Assembly (NCBI GenBank): GCA_050251775.1
Contig: JBFWMD010000008.1
Coordinates: 1-64,000 of the forward strand
Direction of reading: 5' to 3'
From: Paucidesulfovibrio sp050251775
GTDB lineage: Bacteria; Desulfobacterota; Desulfovibrionia; Desulfovibrionales; Desulfovibrionaceae
DNA: 64,000 bases
Shown here: positions 25,937-33,662 of the stretch, one piece after another
Layout of the letters: every line of letters begins with the position of its first letter
Numbering within the stretch: position 1 is the first letter of the stretch
The notes under the pieces: model-generated
Database searches by the model: none
Seen by the model: only the letters and a program-made list of their open reading frames with translations
What the model was told of the DNA's origin: nothing
Program-made: the position numbers and the translations under genes

Positions 25937-26770
25937 ATGAAAAATTGGATGAAACTGTTTGTCGTCATGGCTGCCCTGAGCATGATGTTCCTGCTGGGTT
26001 GCAGCAAGGCCGAGGAAAAGAAGGCTGAAGAGGCTCCCAAGGCCGAGGCTCCCGCCGCCGAGCAGACCGCTGCCGCGCCCGCGCCCGCTCCGGAGATGGT
26101 CGAAATCACCTTTGCCAGCGACTGCACCTGGCCGCCCATGGAATTCCTGGACGCCGACAAGAACATCGTGGGCTTCAGCCCCGAACTGCTGGAAGCCATG
26201 GGCAAGGCCGGCAACTTCAAGCCGGTGATCATGAACACCGCCTGGGACGGTATTTTCGCCGGCCTGGCCGCTGGAAAGTACCAGGCCATTTCCTCCTCTG
26301 TGTCCATCACCGAGGAACGCAAGGCCACCATGGACTTCTCCGACCCCTATTTCGAAGTCAAGCAGGGCGTCCTGGTCCAGAAGGACTCCGGCATCGCCAC
26401 TGTTGAGGACCTCAAGGGCAAGACCATCGGCGCGCAGATCGGCACCACCGGCTTCTTCGCCGCCAGCACGATCGAGGGCGCCGAGGCCAAGAGCTACGAC
26501 GAAGTGGGCCTGGCCGTGGAAGACCTCTACAACGGCCGCATCAACGCCGCCATCTGCGACGACGCCGTGGCCTACGACTACGCGCTGCAGAACGAGAAGT
26601 ACAAGGACACCCTGAGCTTGGCCTTTGTTCTGGAGACCGACCAGAAGGAATACCTCGGCTTCGCCGTGCAGAAGGGCAACACCGAGACCGTGAAGATCCT
26701 CAACGAGGCCCTGGCCAAGGTCAAGGCTTCCGGCGAGTACGACCAGATCTACGCCAAGTGGTTCAAATAG
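25937..26770 (+). CDS. amino-acid ABC transporter substrate-binding lipoprotein
   Basis: The 277-residue protein has a lipoprotein signal ending LLGC (Cys near 19), an Ala/Glu/Pro-rich linker, then a family 3 solute-binding domain with EITFASDCTWPPMEFLD (about 55-71) and DFSDPYFEVKQGVLV near 133. Family 3 proteins bind polar or charged amino acids; which one is unclear. It would be anchored at the periplasmic face and deliver substrate to the permease encoded next. A GGAGG precedes the ATG at 25937; the upstream in-frame start at 25883 is not supported. A perfect hairpin follows the stop codon. Confidence 0.88.
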   Translation: MKNWMKLFVVMAALSMMFLLGCSKAEEKKAEEAPKAEAPAAEQTAAAPAPAPEMVEITFASDCTWPPMEFLDADKNIVGFSPELLEAMGKAGNFKPVIMNTAWDGIFAGLAAGKYQAISSSVSITEERKATMDFSDPYFEVKQGVLVQKDSGIATVEDLKGKTIGAQIGTTGFFAASTIEGAEAKSYDEVGLAVEDLYNGRINAAICDDAVAYDYALQNEKYKDTLSLAFVLETDQKEYLGFAVQKGNTETVKILNEALAKVKASGEYDQIYAKWFK

Positions 26771-26803
26771 CCGCTGATAGGCGTCCAACTCGACACGACA
26801 ATA

Positions 26804-26830
26804 CCGGGGCCGCGTTCTTCGCGGCCCCGG
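26804..26830 (+). other. perfect hairpin between binding-protein and permease genes
   Basis: CCGGGGCCGCG and its exact complement, 11 bp, enclose a five-base loop. No T-run follows, so it is probably an mRNA-stabilising or partial-attenuation hairpin rather than a full terminator. It would let the binding protein be made in excess over the membrane parts. Confidence 0.6.
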
Positions 26831-26865
26831 CCTGTTGAAGACGACCCCCAAGGGGCTGAAAGACC

Positions 26866-27696
26866 ATGAAAGACAAGAAGCTCGTGAATATCAACGTGGG
26901 CGACGGCGCAGCCATCCCCGACAAAAAGGACCGGGGCCTGTTCAACGCCTGGTGGATTTCCCTCATCGGCGGTCTGGGCATCATCCTTTTCCTGATCACC
27001 ACCAAGCCCGACCCTTATCTCAAGATCCTCAAATTTCTGCCCGACGGCGTGCTCGTGACCTTTGAGGTTACCATCCTTTCCATCATCGGCGCGCTGATTC
27101 TCGGGCTCTTCACCGGACTGGGACGCATTTCCCGGGTCCGGCCCATCAACCTGATCGCCTCCACCTATGTCGAGGTGGTCCGGGGCATTCCGCTGCTTGT
27201 GCAGCTTTTTTACATCTATTTCGCCCTGGGGCAGCTCTTCCGCGAGCTGCCGGAGACCAACATGGTCTTCATCTTCCTGAAAAACATGCCGCCGCTGGTG
27301 GCGGCGGTCTCGGCCATGAGCATCTGCTACGGCGCCTACATGGGCGAGGTCTTCCGCGCGGGCATCGAGTCCATCGACCGGGGCCAGTCCGAGGCTTCCC
27401 GCTCCCTGGGCTTCAGCCGCTCGCAGACCATGTGGCTCGTGATCCTGCCCCAGGCCTGGCGCACCATCCTGCCCCCGGTGGGCAACGAGTTCATCGCCCT
27501 GCTCAAGGACAGCTCCCTGGTCTCCATTCTGGCGGTCGCCGACCTGCTGCGGCGCGGCCGCGAATTCGCCAGCGTCTCTTTCAATTACTTCGAGGCCTAC
27601 ACCATGGTCGCCCTGGTGTACCTCATCATCACGCTGATCCTTTCCAAGGGCGTGAGCTACATGGAATCGAGGTTGAATTACTATGTCCGAGACTAA
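26866..27696 (+). CDS. amino-acid ABC transporter permease (HisM/GlnP type)
   Basis: The 276-residue protein has an N-terminal soluble segment of about 35 residues, then around six membrane segments, and the EAA loop EASRSLGFSRSQTMWLVILP (about 177-196) that contacts the ATPase. The polar amino-acid permease signature VEVVRGIPLLVQLFYIYF (about 102-119) is clear. It lies in the inner membrane. The gene overlaps the ATPase gene by 14 bases, so the two products are coupled. Confidence 0.88.
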   Translation: MKDKKLVNINVGDGAAIPDKKDRGLFNAWWISLIGGLGIILFLITTKPDPYLKILKFLPDGVLVTFEVTILSIIGALILGLFTGLGRISRVRPINLIASTYVEVVRGIPLLVQLFYIYFALGQLFRELPETNMVFIFLKNMPPLVAAVSAMSICYGAYMGEVFRAGIESIDRGQSEASRSLGFSRSQTMWLVILPQAWRTILPPVGNEFIALLKDSSLVSILAVADLLRRGREFASVSFNYFEAYTMVALVYLIITLILSKGVSYMESRLNYYVRD

Positions 27697-28423
27697 GCCC
27701 ATCATCGAAATCAAGAACGTCCACAAGTTCTTCGGCCAGCTGCACGCGCTGACCGATGTCTCGCTGAGCATCGGGCGCGGCCAGAAATTCGTGATCATCG
27801 GGCCTTCCGGTTCGGGGAAAAGCACCCTGCTGCGCTCCATCAACCGGCTGGAGGACATCGACCAGGGCCAGATCATCGTGGACGGTCTGGATGTCATGGA
27901 TCCTAAGAACGACATCAACAAGATCCGCATGGAACTGGGCATGGTCTTCCAGAACTTCAACCTCTTCCCGCACAAGACCGTGCTCCAGAACCTGACCATG
28001 GCCCCCATCCGGCTCAAGGGCATTCCCAAGGCCGAGGCGCGGGACATCGCCATGGAGCTGCTGAACAAGGTCGGCATCCAGGAAAAGGCCGATGTTTATC
28101 CGACCATGCTCTCGGGCGGTCAGCAGCAGCGCGTGGCCATTGCCCGCGCCCTGGCCATGAACCCCAAAATCATGCTCTTTGACGAGCCCACCAGTGCTCT
28201 TGATCCGGAGATGATCGGCGAAGTGCTCGAAGTCATGGTCACCCTGGCCAGGGAGGGCATGACCATGGTCGTGGTCACCCACGAAATGGGCTTTGCCCGC
28301 GAGGTTGCCGACCAGATCGTGTTCATGGACCACGGCCAGATCATCGAACAGGGCACACCCCGCCACTTCTTTGAAAACCCGGAGCATCCCCGGCTGAAGC
28401 AGTTCCTGGAGCAAATTCTTTAG
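27683..28423 (+). CDS. amino-acid ABC transporter ATP-binding protein
   Basis: The 246-residue protein has a Walker A GPSGSGKST (about 40-48), signature LSGGQQQR (about 143-150), Walker B IMLFDEPTSALD (about 163-174), and the H-loop VVTHEMGFA. It matches the GlnQ/HisP group in length and motifs. It drives import through the permease encoded just upstream. The start lies inside the permease gene (ATGTCCGAG at 27683). Confidence 0.9.
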   Translation: MSETKPIIEIKNVHKFFGQLHALTDVSLSIGRGQKFVIIGPSGSGKSTLLRSINRLEDIDQGQIIVDGLDVMDPKNDINKIRMELGMVFQNFNLFPHKTVLQNLTMAPIRLKGIPKAEARDIAMELLNKVGIQEKADVYPTMLSGGQQQRVAIARALAMNPKIMLFDEPTSALDPEMIGEVLEVMVTLAREGMTMVVVTHEMGFAREVADQIVFMDHGQIIEQGTPRHFFENPEHPRLKQFLEQIL

Positions 28424-28456
28424 GCATTTTCCGATCCTTGGCCGCGCTTCGCACCA

Positions 28457-28484
28457 CGACCCGGAGACTTCGGTTTCCGGGTCG
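28457..28484 (+). terminator. hairpin after the ABC operon, possible terminator
   Basis: CGACCCGGA and TCCGGGTCG pair over 9 bp around a ten-base loop, 33 bases after the ATPase stop. Only a short T-containing stretch follows, so termination may be partial. Confidence 0.4.
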
Positions 28485-28566
28485 CGTACTTTGGTTGACC
28501 TGATCGCGGAAATGTGTTCCCAATCAGCGGGATGACCCCTCGTGCAACCGGGCAAGGAGTGCGCCG

Positions 28567-29031
28567 ATGAACATGAAGGAAGCCGCCCGCGCGGCCAAGG
28601 AAAAGTCCGCAGAATTGATGGACAAATTCCGCTCCAAGGGCAGCCACATGCTCTCCGAGGAGAAGATCTTCTTCGAGACCCTGGACGATCCGGAAACCGT
28701 CAAGCAGCTGCTGCTGCACGTGGTGGACGGCATTGACCGGGGCCGCGTGATTCTGGCCAACGAGGAAGAGGAGATGGTCTTCTATCCCGGCAGCCTGCTC
28801 AAACTGACCATCCGGGGCAAGCGCGCCCAGAGCACCAGCAAGATCAATCTCTCCATCTCCTGGTCGCGGCTGGACGAGGACCGCGTGACCCTGGACGACG
28901 AGCCGACCGATATGGTCGATGCCGATGTCCGGGCCGAGGTTGAAACCAAGACCGAGTCTGCGGAGCCGCAATCCGGCGCACCCGAGGCACAGGCCGACGC
29001 CGCCTCCGAATCCGGAGCCTCCAAAACCTGA
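28567..29031 (+). CDS. amphi-Trp domain-like protein
   Basis: The 154-residue protein has a helical N terminus, a central segment SEEKIFFETLDDPETVKQLL (about 30-49), and a strand pattern ending in KINLSISWSRL (about 95-105). This is the arrangement of the small amphi-Trp domain, of unknown function. The last 45 residues are an acidic Ala/Glu/Ser-rich tail, likely disordered. AAGGAG lies 7 bases before the ATG. A strong terminator follows, so it is a single-gene unit or the tail of the ABC operon. Confidence 0.6.
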   Translation: MNMKEAARAAKEKSAELMDKFRSKGSHMLSEEKIFFETLDDPETVKQLLLHVVDGIDRGRVILANEEEEMVFYPGSLLKLTIRGKRAQSTSKINLSISWSRLDEDRVTLDDEPTDMVDADVRAEVETKTESAEPQSGAPEAQADAASESGASKT

Positions 29032-29054
29032 GCCCCGGATCCGCATTTCAATGC

Positions 29055-29100
29055 GCAGGCCCGGCAGGAGAACCTTTCCCGCCGGGCCTGCGTGTTTTCT
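29055..29100 (+). terminator. intrinsic terminator after the amphi-Trp gene
   Basis: An 11-bp perfect stem (GCAGGCCCGGC with its complement at 29081-29091) is followed by GTGTTTTCT. It separates the rightward genes from the leftward YibE/F gene. Confidence 0.65.
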
Positions 29101-29125
29101 GCTCATTCGTTTTCCGGCGTGGAAC

Positions 29126-30253
29126 TCAGCGCCGGCCTGCGAGCAGCAGCGCGCCCGCCCCGGCCGTGAACGGCGCCACCAGCACCAGACCGAAACTGCC
29201 CACCAGGGTCTTGAGCACTTCCGCAGCCACGTAGATCAGGTTGAAGGTGTTGGCCAGGGGCACGCCCTGGGCCATGAAGGCCATCAGCAGCGTGATGTAC
29301 CCGCCAGAATAGGCCAAAAGCAGCGTGGTGGTCATGGTCCCCACCACAGCCCGGCCCACGCGGATGCCGGAAAGGAAAGCCTCTCTGCGCCCGATGTCCG
29401 GCTTCTTGCCAACCACCTCGTCCATGCTCGCGGCCACGTCCATGGCCAGATCCATGACCGCTCCGCTGGACGCCAGAAACACGGCCGAGATGAAAATCGC
29501 GGTCAGATCCAGATGCTCGTATCCCGAGTAGAGCAGGGTCGAGGCGAAAGGCAGAATGGCTCCATGCACGTGGAAGGCGGAGGTGAAGAGTTCGGCCATG
29601 CCACAACTGGCCAGAACCCCGAGAAAAGCCCCCAAAAAGGCCGTAAGGCCCTTGCGCGTCAACCCGGCCACCAGGAAGATGATCGCCCCGCAGAGCAGGG
29701 CCGTGACCCCCAGGGAGAGCGGCACGGGGTCCACGCCCTTGAGCAGCAGGGGCACGAGAACCTTCCAGATGGTCAACGCGGCAAAGGCAAAGGAGAGCAG
29801 CGCCTTGGCCCCTGTCCAACCGCCAAAGGCCAAAAGCAGCAGCGCGAACATGCCCAGTAAAAGCAGTTCCAGGCCAAGGCGGTAGTGCTCCTGCGGGTTG
29901 ACGTAGCGGATGCTCCCGTCCGGATTCAGCGTCAGGACCACCAGGGCATGGTCGCCGGTGCGGAAAATCTTGTCCCGGTCCATCTGGCCCAGGAGCGGAT
30001 TCACGCCCCGGAGCTCTTGCCCGGCGAACGGCCCGTCCAGCACGCGCAGCAGCACCCCCTGCTCCCCGGCCATGACCATGCCCAGGCGTTGCAGGTCATG
30101 GTCGTCCGTGTCCAGGACCTCGGCCCGGCAGCGCACAGCCTCCTGGTCCACGCGCTTTTCAAACCCCGTGGGCACGAACCAGAGGGCCACACAAAGGGCC
30201 AAAAAAACCAGGGAAAACATCTTGTCCGCATTGCGGAAAACGTTCGCTCGCAT
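29126..30253 (-). CDS. YibE/F-like integral membrane protein
   Basis: The 375-residue protein has one N-terminal membrane segment, a soluble region of about 90 residues with QEGVLLRVLDG-type strands, and then six to seven segments covering about 125-375 with AVVGTMTTTLLLAYSGG and ALLLGMF-type motifs of the YibE/F family. The family role is not known; an export function has been suggested for some members. The ATG at 30253 has AAAGGG 6 bases upstream; a TTG two codons earlier is less likely. It lies 79 bases downstream of the alkaline phosphatase gene on the same strand. Confidence 0.78.
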   Translation of the reverse strand: MRANVFRNADKMFSLVFLALCVALWFVPTGFEKRVDQEAVRCRAEVLDTDDHDLQRLGMVMAGEQGVLLRVLDGPFAGQELRGVNPLLGQMDRDKIFRTGDHALVVLTLNPDGSIRYVNPQEHYRLGLELLLLGMFALLLLAFGGWTGAKALLSFAFAALTIWKVLVPLLLKGVDPVPLSLGVTALLCGAIIFLVAGLTRKGLTAFLGAFLGVLASCGMAELFTSAFHVHGAILPFASTLLYSGYEHLDLTAIFISAVFLASSGAVMDLAMDVAASMDEVVGKKPDIGRREAFLSGIRVGRAVVGTMTTTLLLAYSGGYITLLMAFMAQGVPLANTFNLIYVAAEVLKTLVGSFGLVLVAPFTAGAGALLLAGRR

Positions 30254-30275
30254 GCACAACCCTTTGAAATTTGAG

Positions 30276-30303
30276 GGAGGGAGCGGCGCGCACCGCCCCC
30301 TCC
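30276..30303 (-). other. hairpin between phosphatase and YibE/F genes
   Basis: Arms of 11 bases (GGAGGGAGCGG and CCGCCCCCTCC) pair with one mismatch around a six-base loop. No T-run follows on the leftward strand, so it may only reduce read-through into the YibE/F gene. Confidence 0.4.
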
Positions 30304-30331
30304 GGATCAGGAGGATGGGAGTGGAGATGAA

Positions 30332-31864
30332 CTAGTTGGATGCGGTCAGGTACTGCGCCTCAGCGGGCAGCCCCAGACTGAGCATGATCTTCTTGGCCAC
30401 GTCCGTGTTGTCGTAAAAGCCGTTGAACCGCTCCTGGCCAACACCCATGGCCGAGGTGCTCACGGGCACGCCGGTATGCTGGTAGGAGGTCCAGCCCAGA
30501 CCCGCCTTGCGGTTGAGCACGTGGGTCAGGGTCACGGAAAGGGGATCGTATTCGCCGTAGAGCAGGTACTCCTCGCCCTCGGCCTTTTCCTTGTCGCCCG
30601 CCAGGGAGCGCGCATAGGCCGCCTTGAGCATTTCGACCTCGTAGTCCGCCAGGAGCATGTGGTCTTTGGCGTCGCCCTCGAACTTCAGACCGAAGTTCTC
30701 GGTGATCACGGGCTTGAGAGCCTCGAAATCCGCGTTCCCGGCCTTGAGCGCGGGCAGGATCTCGTCCGTGAACTTCTGGAAGGAGATCTTCTGCTTGCCG
30801 AGCACGTCGAAGTAGCTCTCGTACTGTGTTCCGGCAAAGCCCAGGGTCAGGCCGCCACACTCGTGATCACCCGTGACCACGATGAGGGTCTCGTCCGGAT
30901 GCTTTTTGGCGAAGTCCACGGCCACGCGCACGGCATCGTCAAAGGCGGCATTGTTGGTCACGGAGGTGGCGGCGTCGTTGGCGTGGCAGGCCCAGTCGAT
31001 CTTGCCACCCTCGACCATCATGAAGAAACCATTGGGGTTGTCGAGCATCTCGATACCCTTTTGGGTGAATTCGGGCAGGGTGATGTCCTTCTCGGTCTGG
31101 TCCAGGGTGTAGGGCATGGCCTCGTCATCCTGGAGCCAGGCATTGACCGCGATGACCTTGCCGTCCGCCGGGGTCAGAGCCTCGAAAGAGGCTTTGTCGT
31201 TGACGTACTTGTAGCCGTTGGTCCGGGCCTTTTCCAGGGCGTCGCCGAGCACCTTGGCCTCGGGGTCCTTCTTCAGCTTCTTGGCGCCATCCGGGTCCTT
31301 GAATCCACCGCCGCCAAAAAATTCGAACCCGGACTCGGCCAGGGCATGGTCGATCTCGTGGTACATCTTGCGGGTCTTGACGTGGGCGTAGAAGGCCGCC
31401 GGAGTGGCATGGTCGATGGACACGCTGGAGATGATCCCGACCTTCATGCCTTTTTCGTGCGCCATCTCGGCCACGGTCTTCAAGGGCTTCAACTGCGGGT
31501 CCACACCGATGTAGTTGATGTTGGTCTTCACGCCAGTGCACAGCGCCGTGGCCGAGGCCGCGGAACCGGTGATGAAGCGGTCGGCCGCGGACGTGCCGGT
31601 GATGCCCTGGGCCGGAAAGCCGTCCATGACCAGACCATGGCCGAGGAATTGGGTGGTGGCGGCGCGCTGGGGAATGCCCATGCCGTCGCCGATGAAGAAG
31701 AACACGTACTTGGCGGCAGGTGTCCCGGTGGGAGTCGCAGACGCGGCTGCGGCGGGAGCCTCGGCCTTGGCCGATTTCTCTTCCTGCTTGCAGGCGCCCA
31801 GGGCGAGCAGGGATGCCAGCGCCACAAGCAGCGCCAGTGCGAAGTATCTGGTTTGTTTCCTCAT
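30332..31864 (-). CDS. alkaline phosphatase (PhoA family), lipoprotein
   Basis: The 510-residue protein has a lipoprotein signal ending LGAC (Cys near 24) and an Ala/Thr-rich linker. The catalytic landmarks of the PhoA family follow: FFIGDGMG (first metal Asp, about 55-62), TGSAASATAL with the nucleophilic Ser near 107, and VTGDHECGG near 303 (metal ligands). It should release phosphate from organic esters at the cell envelope. AAGGAGGG lies before the ATG. No clear Pho box was found upstream, so phosphate control is not shown by the sequence. Confidence 0.88.
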   Translation of the reverse strand: MRKQTRYFALALLVALASLLALGACKQEEKSAKAEAPAAAASATPTGTPAAKYVFFFIGDGMGIPQRAATTQFLGHGLVMDGFPAQGITGTSAADRFITGSAASATALCTGVKTNINYIGVDPQLKPLKTVAEMAHEKGMKVGIISSVSIDHATPAAFYAHVKTRKMYHEIDHALAESGFEFFGGGGFKDPDGAKKLKKDPEAKVLGDALEKARTNGYKYVNDKASFEALTPADGKVIAVNAWLQDDEAMPYTLDQTEKDITLPEFTQKGIEMLDNPNGFFMMVEGGKIDWACHANDAATSVTNNAAFDDAVRVAVDFAKKHPDETLIVVTGDHECGGLTLGFAGTQYESYFDVLGKQKISFQKFTDEILPALKAGNADFEALKPVITENFGLKFEGDAKDHMLLADYEVEMLKAAYARSLAGDKEKAEGEEYLLYGEYDPLSVTLTHVLNRKAGLGWTSYQHTGVPVSTSAMGVGQERFNGFYDNTDVAKKIMLSLGLPAEAQYLTASN

Positions 31865-31996
31865 GTATCAACCCTCCTTATGGGCATGACAAAATTTGAG
31901 ATGCTCCGCTGGAGATACCCCAGGACCATGACGAAGACGCGTCAAGATGCAACGATGAGGTTAAAGTCGTGTTTCAAGGCGGTTACACAAGACGGC

Positions 31997-32025
31997 TTTA
32001 CGCTCTTGCGCCGTTCTGCTATACT
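31997..32025 (+). promoter_or_regulatory. sigma-70 promoter of the small prepilin operon
   Basis: TTTACG and TATACT are 17 bases apart, with a predicted start near 32032 and a 26-base leader ending in GGGAGG. Confidence 0.5.
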
Positions 32026-32057
32026 TCCGACAGTTTTGAGAATTCCGGGAGGTGTTC

Positions 32058-32537
32058 ATGCGCGCGGCCCTGCGTCCATCCGGCTTCACCATGATCGAAC
32101 TCGTGGTCGTGATCGTCGTGCTGGCCATTGTTTCCGCCGTGATCGCCTCCAGGGTCGGCACGCTGGATGCGCCCGCCCCGGGCCAGGCCGCTGTTCTGCG
32201 CTCCCACTTGTTCCACGTCCAGTCCCGCGCGCTCAAATCCGGCAACCCCTGGGGCCTGAGCTGCTCCGGGACCGAATATTGGATATTCACGGGAACGAAC
32301 CCCAACGACGCGTCCAAAGAGGCCCCGCTTCCCGGCGAGGATGCCAAGCATGTGGATCTCTCTGACAAGGGAGTGGGCATAACGGCCTTCACGGTGGTCT
32401 ACGACGCCTATGGCAGGCCGGAAACCACGGGCGGCGTCCTGCTGAACACGAACCTGAACATCACGGTCCAATCCACGGGCAACCCCGCCTCCACGGCAAG
32501 CCTCTCCATCATCGCAGAAACAGGATATGTCCAATGA
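32058..32537 (+). CDS. prepilin-type protein, FimT/GspH/MshC-like
   Basis: The 159-residue protein has a short leader and the prepilin motif G-FTMIELVVVIVVLAIVSAV (Gly near 10, Glu at +5), followed by a mostly beta-strand body with a Cys near 72. It would be cut and methylated by a prepilin peptidase (not in this window) and enter the pilus as a minor subunit. The ATG at 32058 has GGGAGG 5 bases upstream. It overlaps the next prepilin gene by four bases (ATGA), so the three small prepilins form one operon. Confidence 0.82.
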   Translation: MRAALRPSGFTMIELVVVIVVLAIVSAVIASRVGTLDAPAPGQAAVLRSHLFHVQSRALKSGNPWGLSCSGTEYWIFTGTNPNDASKEAPLPGEDAKHVDLSDKGVGITAFTVVYDAYGRPETTGGVLLNTNLNITVQSTGNPASTASLSIIAETGYVQ

Positions 32538-32995
32538 GCAAGCAACCCGCCGGCTTCACCCTGCTGGAAACCATTATTATCGTGGTGCTCGTGGGCATTC
32601 TGGGAGCGTTTCTCGTGACCCTGATCGGCCCCCGGCTCGCAACCACGCCCGAAGTGGTCACAACCGTGCGCGACGAGGCGCTCACGGAACGGACCATGGA
32701 GCGGATTCAGGCCGATTACCTGGAGGAAATCAACGGTTCGAGCCCGGACAACGCCCTGGCAACCATCGTGCAAAATGCGGCCAACGGCGACTACGACCAG
32801 GACGGCGTTTCCACGGATGTCCAGTACATCACCTTCAACCTGGCAGGCGAGGCCCAGGCCTCGGGTTCGGCCACGGACACGCTTGAGGTCACCGTCTACA
32901 TCGACGACGGGAACAACCACCAGCTCCACCGGATTGTCAGCCTGCTGGCCCACAGCCGCGTCGCAGCTCAGAACAACGAGACGGTGAACTTCTGA
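32534..32995 (+). CDS. prepilin-type minor pilin, MshD-like
   Basis: The 153-residue protein has leader MSKQPAG and then FTLLETIIIVVLVGILGAF, a canonical type IV prepilin N terminus with Glu at +5. The rest is Asp/Thr-rich and likely a beta-strand head. It is the middle gene of three minor prepilins coupled by overlaps (ATGA upstream, TGATG downstream). Which MSHA minor pilin it corresponds to is a guess from position. Confidence 0.78.
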   Translation: MSKQPAGFTLLETIIIVVLVGILGAFLVTLIGPRLATTPEVVTTVRDEALTERTMERIQADYLEEINGSSPDNALATIVQNAANGDYDQDGVSTDVQYITFNLAGEAQASGSATDTLEVTVYIDDGNNHQLHRIVSLLAHSRVAAQNNETVNF

Positions 32996-33519
32996 TGCGC
33001 GGCGGCTCGCGGGATCAAACCTCCGAGCGCGGAGTGACGCTCATCGAACTGATCATTTCCCTGCTGATCTTCTCAATCATGGCCATTGCCGGAACCATGT
33101 TCATCTCCCTGGCCGTAAACAGCTACCTTATCACCGACGAGGCTGTCCGTTCGGCCCAGGGAGCGCATAACGCCTTGAACCGACTGGGCATCGAACTCAA
33201 ATCCGCCGAAGGGCTCGGCGGAGCGAATACCGTGGTCCTCGCGGCGAACACCTCGCTGCAATACGCCAGCTCCGACGCGAACCTCTCCGGCACGCGCACG
33301 GTGCGGCTCTCGGGCGGGAACCTCTATCTGGCCGTGAACGGCACGAACCATTTGCTGCTGGAAAACGTCACGGACTTCACGCTCCAGGTGGAGCAGAACG
33401 ATACGGACGGGGACAGTTCTAATCTGGAAATTTCCTCCATCAACATCAGCTTCCGGATCGGCGGAACTGGCGCAACCTACGAACTCAATGTGACCCCGCG
33501 CGCGTTCATCCGGCTTTAG
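32995..33519 (+). CDS. prepilin-type minor pilin, PilW/GspJ/MshO-like
   Basis: The 174-residue protein has a 13-residue leader ending ERG, then VTLIELIISLLIFSIMAIAG with Glu at +5. The body includes NALNRLGIELKSAE, typical of the PilW/GspJ group, and ends in a strand-rich domain. It starts within the TGATG junction with the previous gene. It probably belongs to the tip complex of the MSHA-like pilus whose machinery lies at 41615-54299. Confidence 0.78.
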   Translation: MRGGSRDQTSERGVTLIELIISLLIFSIMAIAGTMFISLAVNSYLITDEAVRSAQGAHNALNRLGIELKSAEGLGGANTVVLAANTSLQYASSDANLSGTRTVRLSGGNLYLAVNGTNHLLLENVTDFTLQVEQNDTDGDSSNLEISSINISFRIGGTGATYELNVTPRAFIRL

Positions 33520-33662
33520 AGGAAAGCGCCATGCCCCGGCGGACCCGCGCCCGCCCACTGACTGCTAGGGAGAGGTGACATTTTTCTTGCGGTCTGTCCC
33601 CGGCGCGGAACCCGCACCAGCGCGCCGCACGTCGCCATAACGAAGGCTTACCGCCCCCTGGC

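Noticed and set aside
33570..33605. AGGTGACATTTTTC-type sequence in the gap after the prepilin operon, reminiscent of insertion-sequence ends
   Set aside because: No partner repeat, duplication or transposase remnant was found nearby.
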